In this document: in pieces, positions 12,563 through 25,777 of the stretch
Numbering within the stretch: position 1 is the stretch's first letter
Layout of the letters: the number at the start of each line of letters is the position of its first letter
Source: Lytechinus variegatus
Lineage: Eukaryota > Echinodermata > Echinoidea > Temnopleuroida > Toxopneustidae
Direction: 5' to 3'
Assembly: GCF_018143015.1 (NCBI RefSeq)
Contig: NC_054741.1
Span: forward strand, 58,650,197 to 58,714,196
Length of the DNA stretch: 64,000 bases
Made by a program: the position numbers and the translations under genes
Notes under the pieces: generated by a model
What the model saw: the letters and a program-made list of their open reading frames with translations, nothing else
What the model was told of the DNA's origin: nothing
The model's database searches: none

Positions 12563-12906
12563 CACATCACTTTCGCAGAAAACATCCTACACACGTCAAT
12601 TGGCTCGGGCAATATAATGACACAATCTTGCTACCTTGGTAACAGTCCTAATGAGAAATGTTCCAAAAATTGAAAAGTATTCATGTCTCATAGGCCTGGG
12701 TAGGGAGAGAGAGGCATCGAGATGGAGTAGAGAGAGGGAGTGGAGATTAAACCAAATGATCATTCTTTGCTTGACTGTTATTAAGTCTATTCATGCATTA
12801 TTCTTCTTTGACCTCAATAGGTGTGTTTAATATGTTGATTTAAACCTCCTATAACTTCTCAGTTATTGAGGCAATCAATTAAACATGGTCATACTGTGAA
12901 CTTTAA

Positions 12907-13490
12907 AGGACAAGTCCACCCCAACAAAAAGTTGATTTGAATAAAAAGAGAAAAATCCAACAAGCATAACACTGAAAATTTTATCAAAATCGGATGTAAA
13001 ATAACAAAGTTATGACATTTTAAAGTTTTGCTTTATTTCATAAAACAGTTAGATGCACATCCTGGTGGATATGCAAATGAGGAGACTGATGATGTCATCC
13101 ACTCACTATTTCTTTTGTATTTTATTATACGAAATAGGGAAATATTCTATTTTTATTTTCATTGTCAAGTGAAACTGATTAATTCCTCCCTGAACATGTT
13201 GAATTAGCATTGTTTAATGCTACATGGTTTAGTCAGGTTGATAGCCAATTTGTAATATAATAGATATTGCATATTTCAAACATTAAAAAACAGAAGAGAT
13301 AGTGAATGAGGGACATCACAGACTGTCTCATTTGCATGTCACTGAGTTGTGCATAAAATTATAACTGTTGTGTGAAAACTGAAAAGCAAGCAAAACTTTA
13401 CATCCGATTTAGATGAAATTTTCAGCGTTAGGCTAGTTTGATTTTCCTGTATTTATTCAAATCAACATTTTTCTGGGATAAACTGGACCT
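12907..13490. mobile_element. 584-bp foldback MITE flanked by TTAA, AGGACAAGTCCACCCCA family
   Basis: Each half is roughly the reverse complement of the other: left AGGACAAGTCCACCCCA, GTTGATTTGAAT, CTGAAAATTTTATC, AAATCGGATGTAAA; right TTTACATCCGATTT, GATGAAATTTTCAG, ATTCAAATCAAC, TGGACCT. TTAA flanks both ends (12903-12906, 13491-13494), as for piggyBac-type insertion. Copies occur at 21323-21861 and 25997-26556. It holds no gene. Confidence 0.75.
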
Positions 13491-13959
13491 TTAAATCTGC
13501 TAACAAATTCAGATTAAAACAAGATGTACATGCTTCTTTAACAAATGAACAAGTTTGTTTAATCGATGTGCAAATGTAAATATACAAGAAACATTTTGTT
13601 TTGGAGGCAGCGATCATGAAAGTGTATGTCTCAAATCATTTTTTCCCTTACAATATCATTATAAAACTTGTACAATATTCATTGTAAATATGAATAATAT
13701 TTATCGTCATCCTCGAGGACATTTATTGAAGACGAAAGAACCATTGACAGTGATGTAAAAAATCAAATTCAAATATGGAAACTTATGCAAGAACGATGAA
13801 TTTAAAAAAAGAAATCAAAATATATTAAACAACTAAAATAAACTAATAGCAATAAAAAATTCAATTCAAAACCTTGTTTAAGGTTACTTCCTGATGACTA
13901 TTAATAGAATGATAAATTAAAGGTTGGTGTGTTACTTCATTAAATGGCTCGATACATAA

Positions 13960-14345
13960 TATGTCCTTCATACGTGATTTCATAAATGAGTCACTATATA
14001 TATTTCATACATCACTTCATATTCTATATGACTTTTATTAATTTCATGCATGACTTTATACCCCATTCCATATCTAATTTCTCACATTATTTCCTGAATG
14101 ATTGCCTACATTTTTACATGACTTCCTACACTCATACATGATATTTTACATGCTATATGATTTCATAGATGATTTCAGCTGTGCTTTTAGAGATGATATC
14201 ATACATGGTTTCATTTCATAGATTTAAAACGTGATTTTATAGATAATTTCGAAAAATGATTTCATAGAAGATTTCACACATGATTTCATACATGTGACTG
14301 TAATACACAATTTCTTACAAGATTTCATACTTGATTTCACATAGC
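13960..14345. repeat. degenerate ATTTCATACATG minisatellite downstream of the protease gene
   Basis: Loosely periodic blocks of 12 to 16 bases built on GATTTCATA(C/G)ATG recur more than fifteen times and are best preserved at 14200-14345. They begin just beyond the protease stop codon (minus strand), so they lie in its 3' flank. Confidence 0.6.
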
Positions 14346-14351
14346 ATGCAT

Positions 14352-14357
14352 TTTATT
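14352..14357 (-). terminator. AATAAA polyadenylation hexamer overlapping the protease stop codon
   Basis: On the minus strand the coding end reads CATTAATAAAATGC, so the TAA stop (14358-14356) overlaps AATAAA. If used, the 3' UTR would be only about 10 to 30 bases. Other AATAAA or ATTAAA hexamers further downstream may serve instead. Confidence 0.35.
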
Positions 14358-17300
14358 AATGATGTAAATGATGGTGAAGCATCTCATGTATCCATTCGAG
14401 GTAAGATGACACTCTGGTATATACTCCGGGTTTGTTAGCAATAGCACACCCGTGACCCCAGCTGGTTACACCAACCACATACCACTGATCATCAGGCCCC
14501 AGGCAGGATAAGGGTCCACCAGAATCACCCTGAAGGAGGAAATTGCAATTAAAAAAACTATTCAATGTTTCATACTTCATACTGTGAAAAATGAGAACTC
14601 ATCTTGGTTTATGACTTTGCATACGTATATAAAATGAAATGGGTAGTATGATGGAGACCGGAGAAAAGTTGGTATATTTCTATAAAGACTACCTAGTGCA
14701 TCCACAACTTGTTTCCCCCTCTTTCACCCCCCCCCTTCTTTGCCCTTCCCACTCCCCCTTCCTTCTCTCTTTTCTACTATCTGTAATCTCTCCACCTAAA
14801 TAAGCTCCTCTCCACCTAATACCTCGACCCCTTTAGCCCTCTCCCCTCTGTATTCCTCTTCTCCATTTCTATTAAATCATTCCACTCTTGCAGCCCTCTT
14901 GGCATCTTATATCAAACATAAATTTAATACGAGCCTGAAAATTAAATTAATTTCTGTTTTTTTAATGATGGGGGTTCAAGAAAACTAAACTTTTAACCCT
15001 GCTTTTAACACCGTTCATTGATAAGTAAGCTGAAAATGAAATTGTATTTTCCTGAAATAATTCAAATTGTTCATCCTCACCTGACATGCGTCGATACCAC
15101 CTTCCATATGACCAGCACACAGCATCGTTCTCTCTATCTTTCCATTATAAGACTTCTTGTAGTTACATATCCTGCGGGGGATAAGAGGCATCTTTGCCTC
15201 GTTTAACACTTGTGGTGATTTGCCTCCCACTGGAAATATTTTTTAAAAGAATGAAAATTATTAGTGTCTGATCCGTCGATAGACATGATAGATGGATAAA
15301 TAGAAAGTATAGATAGATAGATAGATAGATATTGTACTATATCAAATTGCACAGAAAAATTAGAGTATCAAAACTGTTTTACAAACATTAGAAACAATTC
15401 ATACTTTCTTATTGTTCATCTGATTCATTCAAATTTTCACCTTTTTGCCCCTCTTATATTATTCCCGTTACGTGTAAACCCTTCCATTTGAATTGAATTC
15501 TCTTTACAGAAGTTAGGAAAAAGTGTGAAAGAGATTAAAATCTTACTTTCTGTAACTCCCCATCCTGATATATAGCACTCTGTCTTGGCATTAAGTTTCA
15601 TTCCTTCATCTAAGCAAGCCCAGTTAATCTGACCGGTCTCCTGATGTACCGGCTCATCCAAAAGCAGTAGGGCGATGTCACCGCCTACTCCACCGTTCTG
15701 GTTGAATTTCTTGTGGACGATGATCTCGCGGACGAGTCTGTGTTGGCTGCCGGTTTCTGGGACGAAGTCGATTGAATGTTTTCCAAGATGAACTTGCCAT
15801 CGGGAAGGTGCCATCCTGCGGTTAAGAAAATATATATGCTAAATCGTTGATAAAAATTAGGTATTATTTTACTCATTACCCTTTACATGCCTATCAAAGT
15901 GTCACACAATCTTCACATTTTTTGAAAAACTGGGAAATCACAAAATTAATGAAATAGCATTAATCAACACACAACTTTATCTGAAACAACCCGAAACAAC
16001 TTAAGCTCTGAAGCATTAATTATTAATGTCTTAGGGCGTTTTTGGAAATGAAGTTGAACTAAAGAGTGAAATCCACAGTAAGTGTTTAAAAGCATGGAAA
16101 TATCAACAATCCATGGTTAAAGTTGATTTTATTTTTCCAATCATCATTAAAGCCTACCTTGCATCGTCCGATGATTTTAGGTCTTCTCTGAAACATAAAT
16201 AGGGGTAAACTATAAGTTCCAGAATACTCGTAATCAAAACTTGAGAATTAACTATTCACAAATACACATGTAGGTGTACGGATTCCAGATTTCAGACAGG
16301 GGCACAAAAAGACAGGTCCATCCCCAAAACATCTGTCACTTTTATTTTCCCAATTTTTGACAAAAAACAAAACCTTACCTTAGGTTTCATCCTCACGTTC
16401 AGGATGGCACGAGTACGACTAGAGGAGCATCAAAATATTACTGTACAAACTTGGGTCAGAAATCCTTGCTCCCCCCCCTCCCCCATTCCTCTCCCTTGTA
16501 TTCGCACCTGCTCTCACATTCCTGCCAACATATTCTTTTCATCCTTTGCAACCTTGATAGAAAAAAAAAAACTATCCTATCACTTTAGTATGCCTTCGAT
16601 TTCGTTTCAATAGCGATCTTTTTTTAATGCAACAAAGTTACAATCTTACATGGATCCCATGAAGCAATGTGCTGCCGTAAGAACCACCTGTGGGTCGATC
16701 AGCGTCCCGCCACAAACGGGTCGCCACTCCCCTCGTGTTTGGTAGAAGAGTTGAGCTTGCCACGGCCAGTCACCTGCAGAATCGGTGGGTTGTCCTCCCA
16801 CCACGCGCTCCGCCAGAGCTAACCCGTCATCACGGAAATGAATGTGCTGCTTTATCCCGCATCCTATAACTGGTGGGGAAATTAATTTTAACGAACCTTT
16901 AACTCTTAAAGTCTTATTAATACTTCGGATTCATTGCAATCAGCAGCTTGATTCTACGAAGTTCGCAGTTTGATTTATTTTCATGAGTTGCCTTAGTAAC
17001 CAGATCGACAAATTAGGGAGGGGGACTACATCCCCATGGGGGAGGGGGCTACCCCTGTTTTACTTGCTCTGGAATCACTCGTATGATTTCATATCTAATA
17101 TTCTAATAATCGGTATTATCATCTTTATGACCTATTGTATATAAATTTGGTAGGCTTGCATTAGTAGACGACGATCCCGGGCATGCAGTGCAGGGTGTCT
17201 CCCAACCCAACCCCCCCCCCCGCCCCCTAAAAATTTCTTTACAACAGCCAGTGGTCCCGGAGAGGGTCGTTTCATTCATAAAATTTCAAGAAATTGCTCC

Positions 17301-20300
17301 ATACAGCAGTATGAATTATTGTATATAGCAGATTTTGATTTGAATTCATTCATGACAACATAATTATGCATTACATCTACACTAGATGTGAAAATAGTGC
17401 AAGGCAATGTAAAAAAATACATAATTAATATATAAGCAATTATAGAGGAAATGGAAAAGTTGTTCAAGAACTTATTGTATTATGAATTATGTCGGAATAT
17501 AAAGCAAAAATATGAGACATTGTAAAGTTTGCACCATTTAAGTCATCACAATCAATATTTCCATATCAATTATAGAAATTGTGTGGGTATATTTTCTTGT
17601 GGGGGGGTATCGGAATTTGGCTTGTATATGAAAACCTGAAAAAAAAATTATATCTAGAAACAAATTAATGTTTAACGGATGGTGTTACAATCTTCCGTTT
17701 ACCATCCCCCCCCCCTCTCTCTCTCTCCCTCTCTTACCCTTTTCTTCGACACATTCAGCTTGTTGACACTCCTCGTCTTCCTGGCTTTCACCGAGACACC
17801 TCTCCGCGGGTGATTCGCAAATACGGCTCCGTGATCGACTACCGGGACCACACGAGGGATGACACTCGCTCCAATCGCCCCACGATGACCACCCAAACGA
17901 GCCCGTCCACGCAATATCAGTTTCTGGTGAAGGAAAACAAATTTGAATCAGAGATAAGATCACTATTAGTCGGTGGTCATTTTCAGGCAGCCCTCGGTTC
18001 TGCGACCATGCAAAATTCATGAAGAATTTGCTTTAGGTAAAATAATTATCATGAATGCCCAGAAATATTCAAAGGACTGTAAGTTACAAATAACCTAAAG
18101 AAAACCTTCCAACATAGCTTTTGTTTTCAATGACAGGTGTACAGATACCCCTCCCCAATTCCTTGATCGAGTTGCACCCACAATCAAACTGAACAGTGTC
18201 GGTGTTAGACCTATCATTTTAACTCAATAGTATTGAAGATCAGAAGCGGGGGGGGGGGGGTAGCCCCTGTTGTCAAGTTCTACAACATGCAAACAGCTTG
18301 TTTCAATAAGTCTATACAGAATTCTAATTTCCTTTGTAATTTAAATCAAAGTAGTCATGTTCCATACAAAATGAACAAAATCAATGTTTTCGTCTATATT
18401 AACTCACGGCAATCTTCTTCATCTGTGTCATCGCCGCAATCATCATGGCTATCGCATCTCCACCTCTGAGGTACACAAAAATGGGTGTGGCCACACAGGT
18501 ACGACCCCTTCCAACACCGCTGAAATACTGGTATAGCGTGTGAGAGGAGAGGAAATGAAAGTCGAGTCATAGTCAGTGGTCTCGGGATACAATAATTTCC
18601 AGTATGAGCGGGCACAAGGCCTTATCGATAGGGCGCAAGATGGTCAGAAACGAAAGGGAATTTGATATGTTTTTCTTAAGTAAAAAGGGGGACAGCATAA
18701 TTACAAAACTAGAAATCTGTTTTCCACTTTTTCTTCTTCCTCCTTTTTTATTTATCTTCACCCCACTCTCCATTTTTTTTCATCACTTGATATCAAATAA
18801 GTCACGCTCGTCATCATATATCCCTACCCTTGAGTATAATCATCCCATAAGCATGGATGTAATTATGATTAACGGTTACGATAATCACTAGTTTCACTTT
18901 ATTTCTGCACTCTGAATTAGAATTTTCTCAAATAAATGTTTCCCTTGTTGTTAGATTCCTCTTTTTAATGTTTAACTATACCTGTTCCACACCATCCGCT
19001 AAGCTCATCAGCCATGTCGGAACAATCAGCTATCTCATCGCAGACCCAGTCCCATTCTAAACACTTCAATCCTCCATCACAAGAAAAACACTTTCCTGAA
19101 GAAATAAAAAATTATATAACATGGCTTTCCATTGTACAAGATGTTTAGAAGAACCGTTCATTATTTTGTAGTTGAAAATGGTCTACATACTCTGATGCAA
19201 TTTGTATGACAAGAGCCAATTCGACCATCCCCCATTTTCTTCTCACCCGATATTATTATTATTAATAATTACCATTATGTGCATGGACCACCACCACCAA
19301 GCCACCACCATCGTCATCTTAACCATAACCACCATTACCGCCACTATGATCATCACCACCACTACTGCCATCAACCTATTATAAAACATCAAAACATCCC
19401 CATCATTACCCTCATCATCATCTCTACCACCAACATAATCATCATCATCATCATCATCGTCATCATCATCATATGACCATCATCCTCATCATCCTCATGA
19501 TCACCACCTTCATCATGATCATCACCATCATCATTATGATCATCACCTTCATCACCATCATCATCATCATCCTAATCACCATCACCATTATGGTCATCAC
19601 CTTCATCATCTTATTCTTTCGTTTTCATCTTTGTTTTCCTATGATGCCTTTTATCACAAAATATATTTCGTCTATTTTTTTTCGTGACAATGAATCCGAT
19701 TAATTTCCCACTTTAGATACCCACCTTTTCCTGCTCTGCATAATTCATCGCTTTCATCCAACCCATCGGAGCAATCTTGGACGCCATCACATAACTCCTT
19801 CTCTTGGACGCATCTTTTGTTATTGTCACAGGAGATGCGAGGACATATTTTGGAAACTTCATTTGCTACAAAAAAGACATGTCATTCAATATAAATAAAT
19901 TTTATGTAAATTACATACGAATGTAAAATAATCGTGTATTGAATTATGTTTAAAATTTAGACACGTCATTATTTTTAATCAATTTTAAGTAAATTACATG
20001 TACGAATGTAAATAATTGTGTATTGAAAACATGTTTCAAATGTAAAATTAGTCAAACAGAATCAAACTGAATTATCAACATGTACCGCACACATATTCTT
20101 TTTTGTTGAAAAATCTAACAAGGCAACGGTAAAAATAGAAGAGGTGAAAGTGCATGGCAGAGGTAAGAAATGACAGATAAAATAGCAGAGGAAAAAATGA
20201 CCTAAAATGGCAGAGACGAAACGGCACAGGAAATGACAGGGGCTTCTTCAACGGTTTACACTTCTGCATGATCATGATGGTGTTAGGATTGCGAGCATAT

Positions 20301-23300
20301 TCTCACCTTGATCTCGACAATATTCTTCTTCTTCATCGCTGCCATCTTCACAGTCGTTGAACCCATCACACATCCACTCGACTGATACCATGTTATTACC
20401 CGATTTACATTCAAATCCTGAAAAACGAACAAATGCCAATTAATGTTCATCGAGATGAAGGTTATTATGTACAGAAAACCAATGACATTCCCGCTCGTGG
20501 CGTTTAGGCGGCAAAGAATTTGAGGGTGCAGGGATGGGATACGATTCGATGTTCTGTGTCATATGGGAGTTTGCAAGAAACTTGCGATCAATAATTGCAA
20601 GTATATTTTCGTTCCCTTAATGAATCATAAGTCTTGAAATTAATTGCAAATTTGCAATTGATTATCTTCTTCATGAAAGAAGGCGCATAATCTGATTTGC
20701 TACAGTTAAATTTGATTTATCAATTGTAAAATCGCAACAGAAAAAATATTTGCTATTGACAGCAAATCCTTTTCCAACACACCCATAGACTAAACTCGAC
20801 TTAATATTCATGGAAACTTAGATTAAATTACATTGTTGAAAAATTTAGTACACTGATTTATCAAATAATTACAGTTTCATGAATTGCTTAGTTACTTTAT
20901 TCATTTATTATTTTTAATTGTAACATTATTTGGATTTATATCTGTTTTCTTTACTTGATTATTGTTTCTATTTTGGGGGTATCAGTCCCGAACCAGTGGC
21001 GTAATTGGCAACCTCGTCAGTAGGAAGGGCCAAACAAAATTATGACAAACAATGAGGGCAAAGATCATCACCATTTCCTGCTGCACTTTCTCATCAAAAT
21101 TATCTTCAAAAGCAAGAAAAAGGTCATTAAAGTTTTAACCTATAGCTTTTAAATACAAAAATCAATTTTGTGATATTTTCCAAGTATTATTTAGAAGATA
21201 TCACATTAACCTTTTCTTTTTCTACGTTTTTTCACGGTCATGCACCCCCTCCCCCCAACGAAAACTGTGTGTAGGCATACAAAGCATCATCCCCTTCTTC
21301 GAGCCTGACAGAACAACATTAAAGGACTAGTTACAACTAGTCCACCCCAACAAAAGGTTGATTTGAGAAAAGAAAAAAAATCCAAAAAGAATAACATTGA
21401 AAAAACCCCATTAAAATCAGCTTTGAAGTGTCGCAAATTTTAAGTTTCACTTAATTCACAAAACAATTATATGCACATCCTGTTCGTCACCCACTTACTA
21501 TTTCTTTTGTATATCACATGAAGTATGACATATTCAATTTTTCTCCTCATTGTCTTAATTGTGAAACAAAGTTTTATTCTTTCCTGAACAGGTGGAAATA
21601 CTATTGTTTTAAGATTTCTTTTTAGTCAAGTTGGTCCTCATTGTCAATTCTTTACAACATGAAATATTCTATAATTCAAAAGAAATAAAGACGGAGTGAG
21701 ATCATCGACTTTCTCATTTTCGTGGTTTGCATAATAATGTGTTAAAAATAAGCAAAACTTTAAAATGTAATAACTCTCTTCTATCTGATTTCGATGAAAT
21801 TTTCAGCGCTTTATGCTCGTTTGATTTTTCTCTATCGATTTTTGGTGGGTGGACTTGGCCTTTAAAAAAGACACTACCGCAAACCAAGCGCTTTTTAAAA
21901 GTTTAGATTAGATAACAAAAACTTTGCTATTGACAAACACTCATAGGCGGCGGAAGCGGGGGGGACGGGGGGGACGTGTCCCCCCCCTAAATTTGAGGAG
22001 GGGGGGGGACGGTCCCCCCTAAATTTGTAGTTGATGACCTTTTTTTTTTTTTTTTGCTTGTCAATTTATTTTGCTACGCGTCCCCCCTAAAATTTTTAGG
22101 TTGAGAACCTTTTTTTTTTTTTTTGCTTGTCAAATTTTTTTGGGGGGTTGTCCCCTCCTAAAATTTTTGACTTCCGCCGCCAATGCAAACACTATTTGAA
22201 TTGTTTCATTAATTTGTGTTGTAATTCTTTGTTTACGTTTTCCTTCTATCTAATATACAACACTACTGTGATATTGTTTTTTGAAGCCTTTACTCAGTAT
22301 TCATTTGTTTGATAAAGATATAAAATGACATTTTAAAATTCAAACTCGACTTAATTTCCATCCTGATACAGTTTCTGGTATTCTGCAAATCATTTTTCTT
22401 GAGTGTGAGTGACATAGAACGTAATGTTCAAATTGTATTTACTCATTTACAATTTGGGATGTTAACATCAAAACTGTGGAAAAAAATATCATACATCAAA
22501 TGCAACCAACCCTTTGTTTTTCTTACTGGATGTAGACTTTCCAAAAGTTTACTATTATTATTATTTGTTTTGGCGTCACCTGTGCCTGGGAGGCGAAAAG
22601 CAAACTGAATCACTGTGACCCTCATGTCTCTCCTCATGATAATACTGATAGGGGGAGTGCAGATGGACCACTACAGCGGGGTTTCCCCTACTCTTATACG
22701 AATAGTGCAGTAATTAACGTGCAAAGGTGGTGATTCTCCTCTACACCGGACCACCATTTAACGTCCTATCCGAGGGACTAGTTAGTATATCGCTTACCAT
22801 TATATTGGCAATTGATTCCTTCATCTGACCTATCCGCACAGTCTAGATACCAATCACAGGATCTATAAGAGGGTATACAAGACCCGTCATCGCACTCGAA
22901 CTCATCCTGATGGCACGATGATGACTGGCGTCTTGGACGTGTCCTCGGCACTTGCTCTGAAATTCAAGGATCGAATCTTTCCATTTGAAAACCAATCCAC
23001 GTTCAGAGGGTCCCCCTTTTTTCATTCAGATCATTATGCCTGCTTCTTTTTATGTATTTGTCATTGTATATCTCATTTTCACTTCTCACAAGTTTTAAAA
23101 TAAATTACCATTACTACACTTTTAAAATGTTCCCTCTGTATTTTTGTGATTTTCTCCTTCTTCTCGGGGCAAAAAAGGGTTTTAATAGGGGGTGCTGGTC
23201 TGGAAGAAAAATAAGCACAAAAAAAGTCTTTCATTACAAAATGAAGGTGCTCATGGTTAATTCTCAACTTTTTAGCATATCTGCCCGACTTCTCGATAAC

Positions 23301-23854
23301 CTGCCTATGGTGAATAACATACGCAGCACCCCCCCCCCTTGCGAAATCATGGAGGCCGGGTGCTTCAGTACCCCCCCCCCCCCCCCGCTTCCGAGGGCCA
23401 TGCTTTGGCATTTTACCCTCGTTTTTTACCCCATCTTTTATTTTATTCTTCCCGATTTCCTTCTCCTTCTTTCTCTTCCTCATACTCTCCTTATCACTAT
23501 TGTTTTCCCCCTCCTCCTCCTCCTCCCCTCCCTTTCTTCTTCTTAAATTCATATTGCCCCCTTCCATTTCGATTTTTTCCTTCAATAATTTTGTCCACTC
23601 TTACCGATTATCTCCCTTTGAAACTTTTATGGTATTCATATTGATACCAGTCTATTTCTATCTGATCCTCCAATAATCCTAAGCAGATCAAGCAACTTCA
23701 ATAAGCATTTCAAGTGACACTGAATGTAATGTAAATGTTAAAGCTTACCATTTATCCTGTTGTTACAATCTGCATGCAAAATTGTTGCGACAATGACAAG
23801 AAAGATTAAAACACGACTTCTCGAACATACGAGCGAATCCGACGGCGTTGACAT
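14356..23854 (-). CDS. secreted mosaic trypsin-like serine protease: signal peptide, 5 x LDLa, TSP1, peptidase S1
   Basis: Twelve exons: 23854-23749, 22956-22798, 20417-20307, 19865-19725, 19095-18982, 18527-18408, 17923-17738, 16869-16650, 16187-16158, 15815-15547, 15229-15081, 14529-14356. They sum to 1779 bases (592 residues). Residues 1-35 carry a hydrophobic signal stretch ([14 protein letters not shown]). LDLa modules occupy about 49-88, 91-123, 131-169, 174-209 and 214-249, each with CDGxxDCxDxxDE-like calcium motifs. TSP1 is about 255-310 ([15 protein letters not shown]). Propeptide cleavage is R334/VVGG. The triad is H380 (LTAAHCF), D442 (GDIALL) and S538 (GDSGGP); D532 six residues before Ser predicts trypsin-like cleavage after Arg/Lys. 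LDLa exons are all phase 1-1, the classical shuffling class. An LDLa/TSP1/S1 mix recalls secreted or complement-type proteases; the substrate is unknown. Introns hold MITEs, a CAT microsatellite and homopolymer tracts. Confidence 0.88.
19230..19610. repeat. (ATC/CAT)n microsatellite
   Basis: A long imperfect CATCATCACC tract in a protease intron. It creates several spurious His/Ile/Thr-rich reading frames. Confidence 0.85.
21323..21861. mobile_element. TTAA-flanked foldback MITE, AGGACAAGTCCACCCCA family
   Basis: A second copy of the family at 12907-13490, with TTAA at 21319-21322 and 21862-21865. Its left end carries an extra TAGTTACAACTAG block inside the terminal motif. It sits in the protease intron between LDLa2 and LDLa1. 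Confidence 0.7.
21948..22184. mobile_element. C/G-rich repeat with GGCGGCGGAAG termini and internal tandem units
   Basis: It starts GGCGGCGGAAGCGGG and ends GACTTCCGCCGCC, an inverted pair. Between them, about three units of CGTCCCCCCTAAATTT followed by a T tract and TTGCTTGTCAA recur at 60 to 70 base spacing. No coding capacity. Confidence 0.6.
23100..23600. other. polypyrimidine-rich protease intron segment
   Basis: First protease intron: runs of C and T (for example 23365-23395 and 23500-23560) give long but meaningless frames on both strands. No exon is recognised here. Confidence 0.6.
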
Positions 23855-23902
23855 CGTGATACAGACGGTCAGATCACACTATAAATGACCAATAAAATAA
23901 TC

Positions 23903-23908
23903 TATATA
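23903..23908 (-). promoter_or_regulatory. possible TATA box of the protease gene
   Basis: On the minus strand CGTATATAGATT lies about 50 bases upstream of the ATG at 23854, and ATTGG (inverted CCAAT) is between them at about 23890. Spacing would allow a short 5' UTR. This is inferred from motif and position only. Confidence 0.35.
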
Positions 23909-24509
23909 CGGTTCTTAGACCTCCGAGACCAAGCTTTACTACTTCTTCTCCTGAAAATTATCTTTATCAGCTCCCGCCATCGAAAAAGCGAACCTTGGAA
24001 ACACATTAGGGAATGTCCACAGACCACCAGACCCATCTCGTTTTAATTAATGCGTAATTTCTGCTAACAATGTAAAGAGGTATGCCACTCAGCAGTTCAA
24101 AAGAAATCTTTCTTTTTGTTGTTTGACGATTTCGGCGTGTTCTGGAATAGTGCAACTCCTGTCAACCTTGACAATCCTTAAAGTACTACCTTGGGGGCAT
24201 CGATCAAATTAGAGCAGGAGCATAATGAGCCAAAATTGTTGAGGGAGCCAGATATGCTGTATGCCTGTCTGGTAAAATTTGTAAAAAGCTGCGATCGAGA
24301 GATAATTTCGATATTTTTATTATGAAAATCCAAAATTTTATTATAAAGATCCAATTTTGTGATAGATTTTGACTTTTAATATTCAGAAAATTATATCGTA
24401 TTTCATAATCCGCCATACTCTCTTTCATTTTCTTTCTTTTTCTCTTTTATTGTTTTGGGAAGTGATTTTTTGGGGGGGGCAAGCGCCCCTAAGGTCCCGC
24501 CCCCAGATG

Positions 24510-24666
24510 GGGGGTGTTTCATGAAAGTTGTCAGCACTGACTTAATTGTCAGAGTATTTCAGTGAAGCTTTTGATTGGCTGTGAGGCACTGGTCTCGGAC
24601 TGTTACTATATAGTAACTGTCGGAGAAAGCCATGTTAGCGCGGACAACTTTCACGAAACGCTCCCC
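24510..24666. mobile_element. GGGTGTTTCATGAAAGTTGTC foldback MITE
   Basis: Left end GGGGTGTTTCATGAAAGTTG and right end CAACTTTCACGAAACGCTCC are inverted repeats; the interior TTGATTGGCTGTGAGGCA matches the element at 9478-9640. Located about 660 bases upstream of the protease start. Confidence 0.65.
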
Positions 24667-25608
24667 GGTATACGCCACAGATTTAGACCTGTAAACGGAA
24701 CTTTTTGAAACATGAGCAGGGTGCGTATCTAGCGAAAAGAAATCATTTCATTCGAATGCAAAGCGCAGTTAAACTGAAAATAATTGAAAGGGGGGGGGGA
24801 CATTTCAAGCGCTGTTTGTTGGAATTCATGAATAAACGTACCTCGCTCTAATAGTCTTTGAATTATATAATGCCAGCATGACAGCACGTACGAGCTGATT
24901 TTTTCAAATTAAGCACATTTTTTTAATCATAAACAGGATGCGTGTGTCGCTAAAATAATAATGAAAATCCGAAACTCGAGAAGAGTCATTTGTGCACATT
25001 GTCTTAAAAAACGGAGCATATTAACATCTCAGTCAACAGGTAGGAAAATGCAATCGCTACGAAATGTTTGATTTCATATAATGACCAATGATTCCCCATT
25101 TTTTTTTTGCCGCCAATATCCAAATCGTCTAGTCCTTATATCAAATTGACGGAAATCCAAATTTAGACAGCTATATGTATGAAAGAATAATTGAAAAATG
25201 TAATTTACACTTACCATGCTGAAAAATTACTAAAGAACAACTCCTCATCTTTTCATTGACATGATACTTAGTAATTATGACGGAATAAATTAAATAGAAA
25301 ACAAGATAAGATAGCTACAGATCTCATTTTTTTTAATGGGTAAAGGAAATGAAACTATATTATTAGCCAAAACATTATTTCCGTACCTGATGATTTGAAG
25401 ATCGCTTTATTGAATCGCAGTGGCGTACCGTGAGTCACGGCATTGGGGGGCACCAGCAAAAATGTTGAGTCACTTTGTGAGCGCGCGAAGCGCGCTGTTG
25501 GCCTACCTGTCTCGCTAAACAAACAATGCGAGCGCGAAGTGTGAGCTGAAATTTTAGGACCATTTTAGGTCCATAAAATCACCATAGTCATCTCATGCGA
25601 GTGTCAAG

Positions 25609-25758
25609 TGCTTGTTGATTTTGTTAAAATCATATCTAAAGACATGAAGCTATTGTAGTCATTGTAATCATGATTAACATATATATATGTTAATCATGAT
25701 TTCAATGACTACAATAGCTTCATGTCTTTAGATATGATTTTAACAAAATGAACAAGCA
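25609..25758. repeat. 150-bp near-perfect palindrome (cruciform-capable)
   Basis: Arms of 75 bases (25609-25683 and 25684-25758) are reverse complements with two visible mismatches and no spacer; the centre is CATATATATATG. Arm text includes AAAGACATGAAGCTATTG, mirrored as CAATAGCTTCATGTCTTT. Confidence 0.88.
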
Positions 25759-25777
25759 TTTTAACAAAATCAACAAG

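Larger units (their letters stand above)
9070..14355. other. intergenic region between convergent CCT6 and protease genes
   Basis: No further coding exon is recognisable on either strand. The first part must hold the CCT6 3' UTR. The nearest canonical AATAAA hexamers on the plus strand are near 10975, 11867 and 11947, so either the UTR is long or a variant signal is used. The rest holds SINEs, MITEs and a degenerate minisatellite, listed separately. 10488-10665 is a diverged copy of the repeat at 61105-61326. Confidence 0.6.

Noticed and set aside
19202-19703. His/Ile/Thr-rich frames
   Set aside because: Translation of a CAT/ATC microsatellite.
23052-23644. Long overlapping frames on both strands
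   Set aside because: They come from polypyrimidine and poly-C tracts; no family features.
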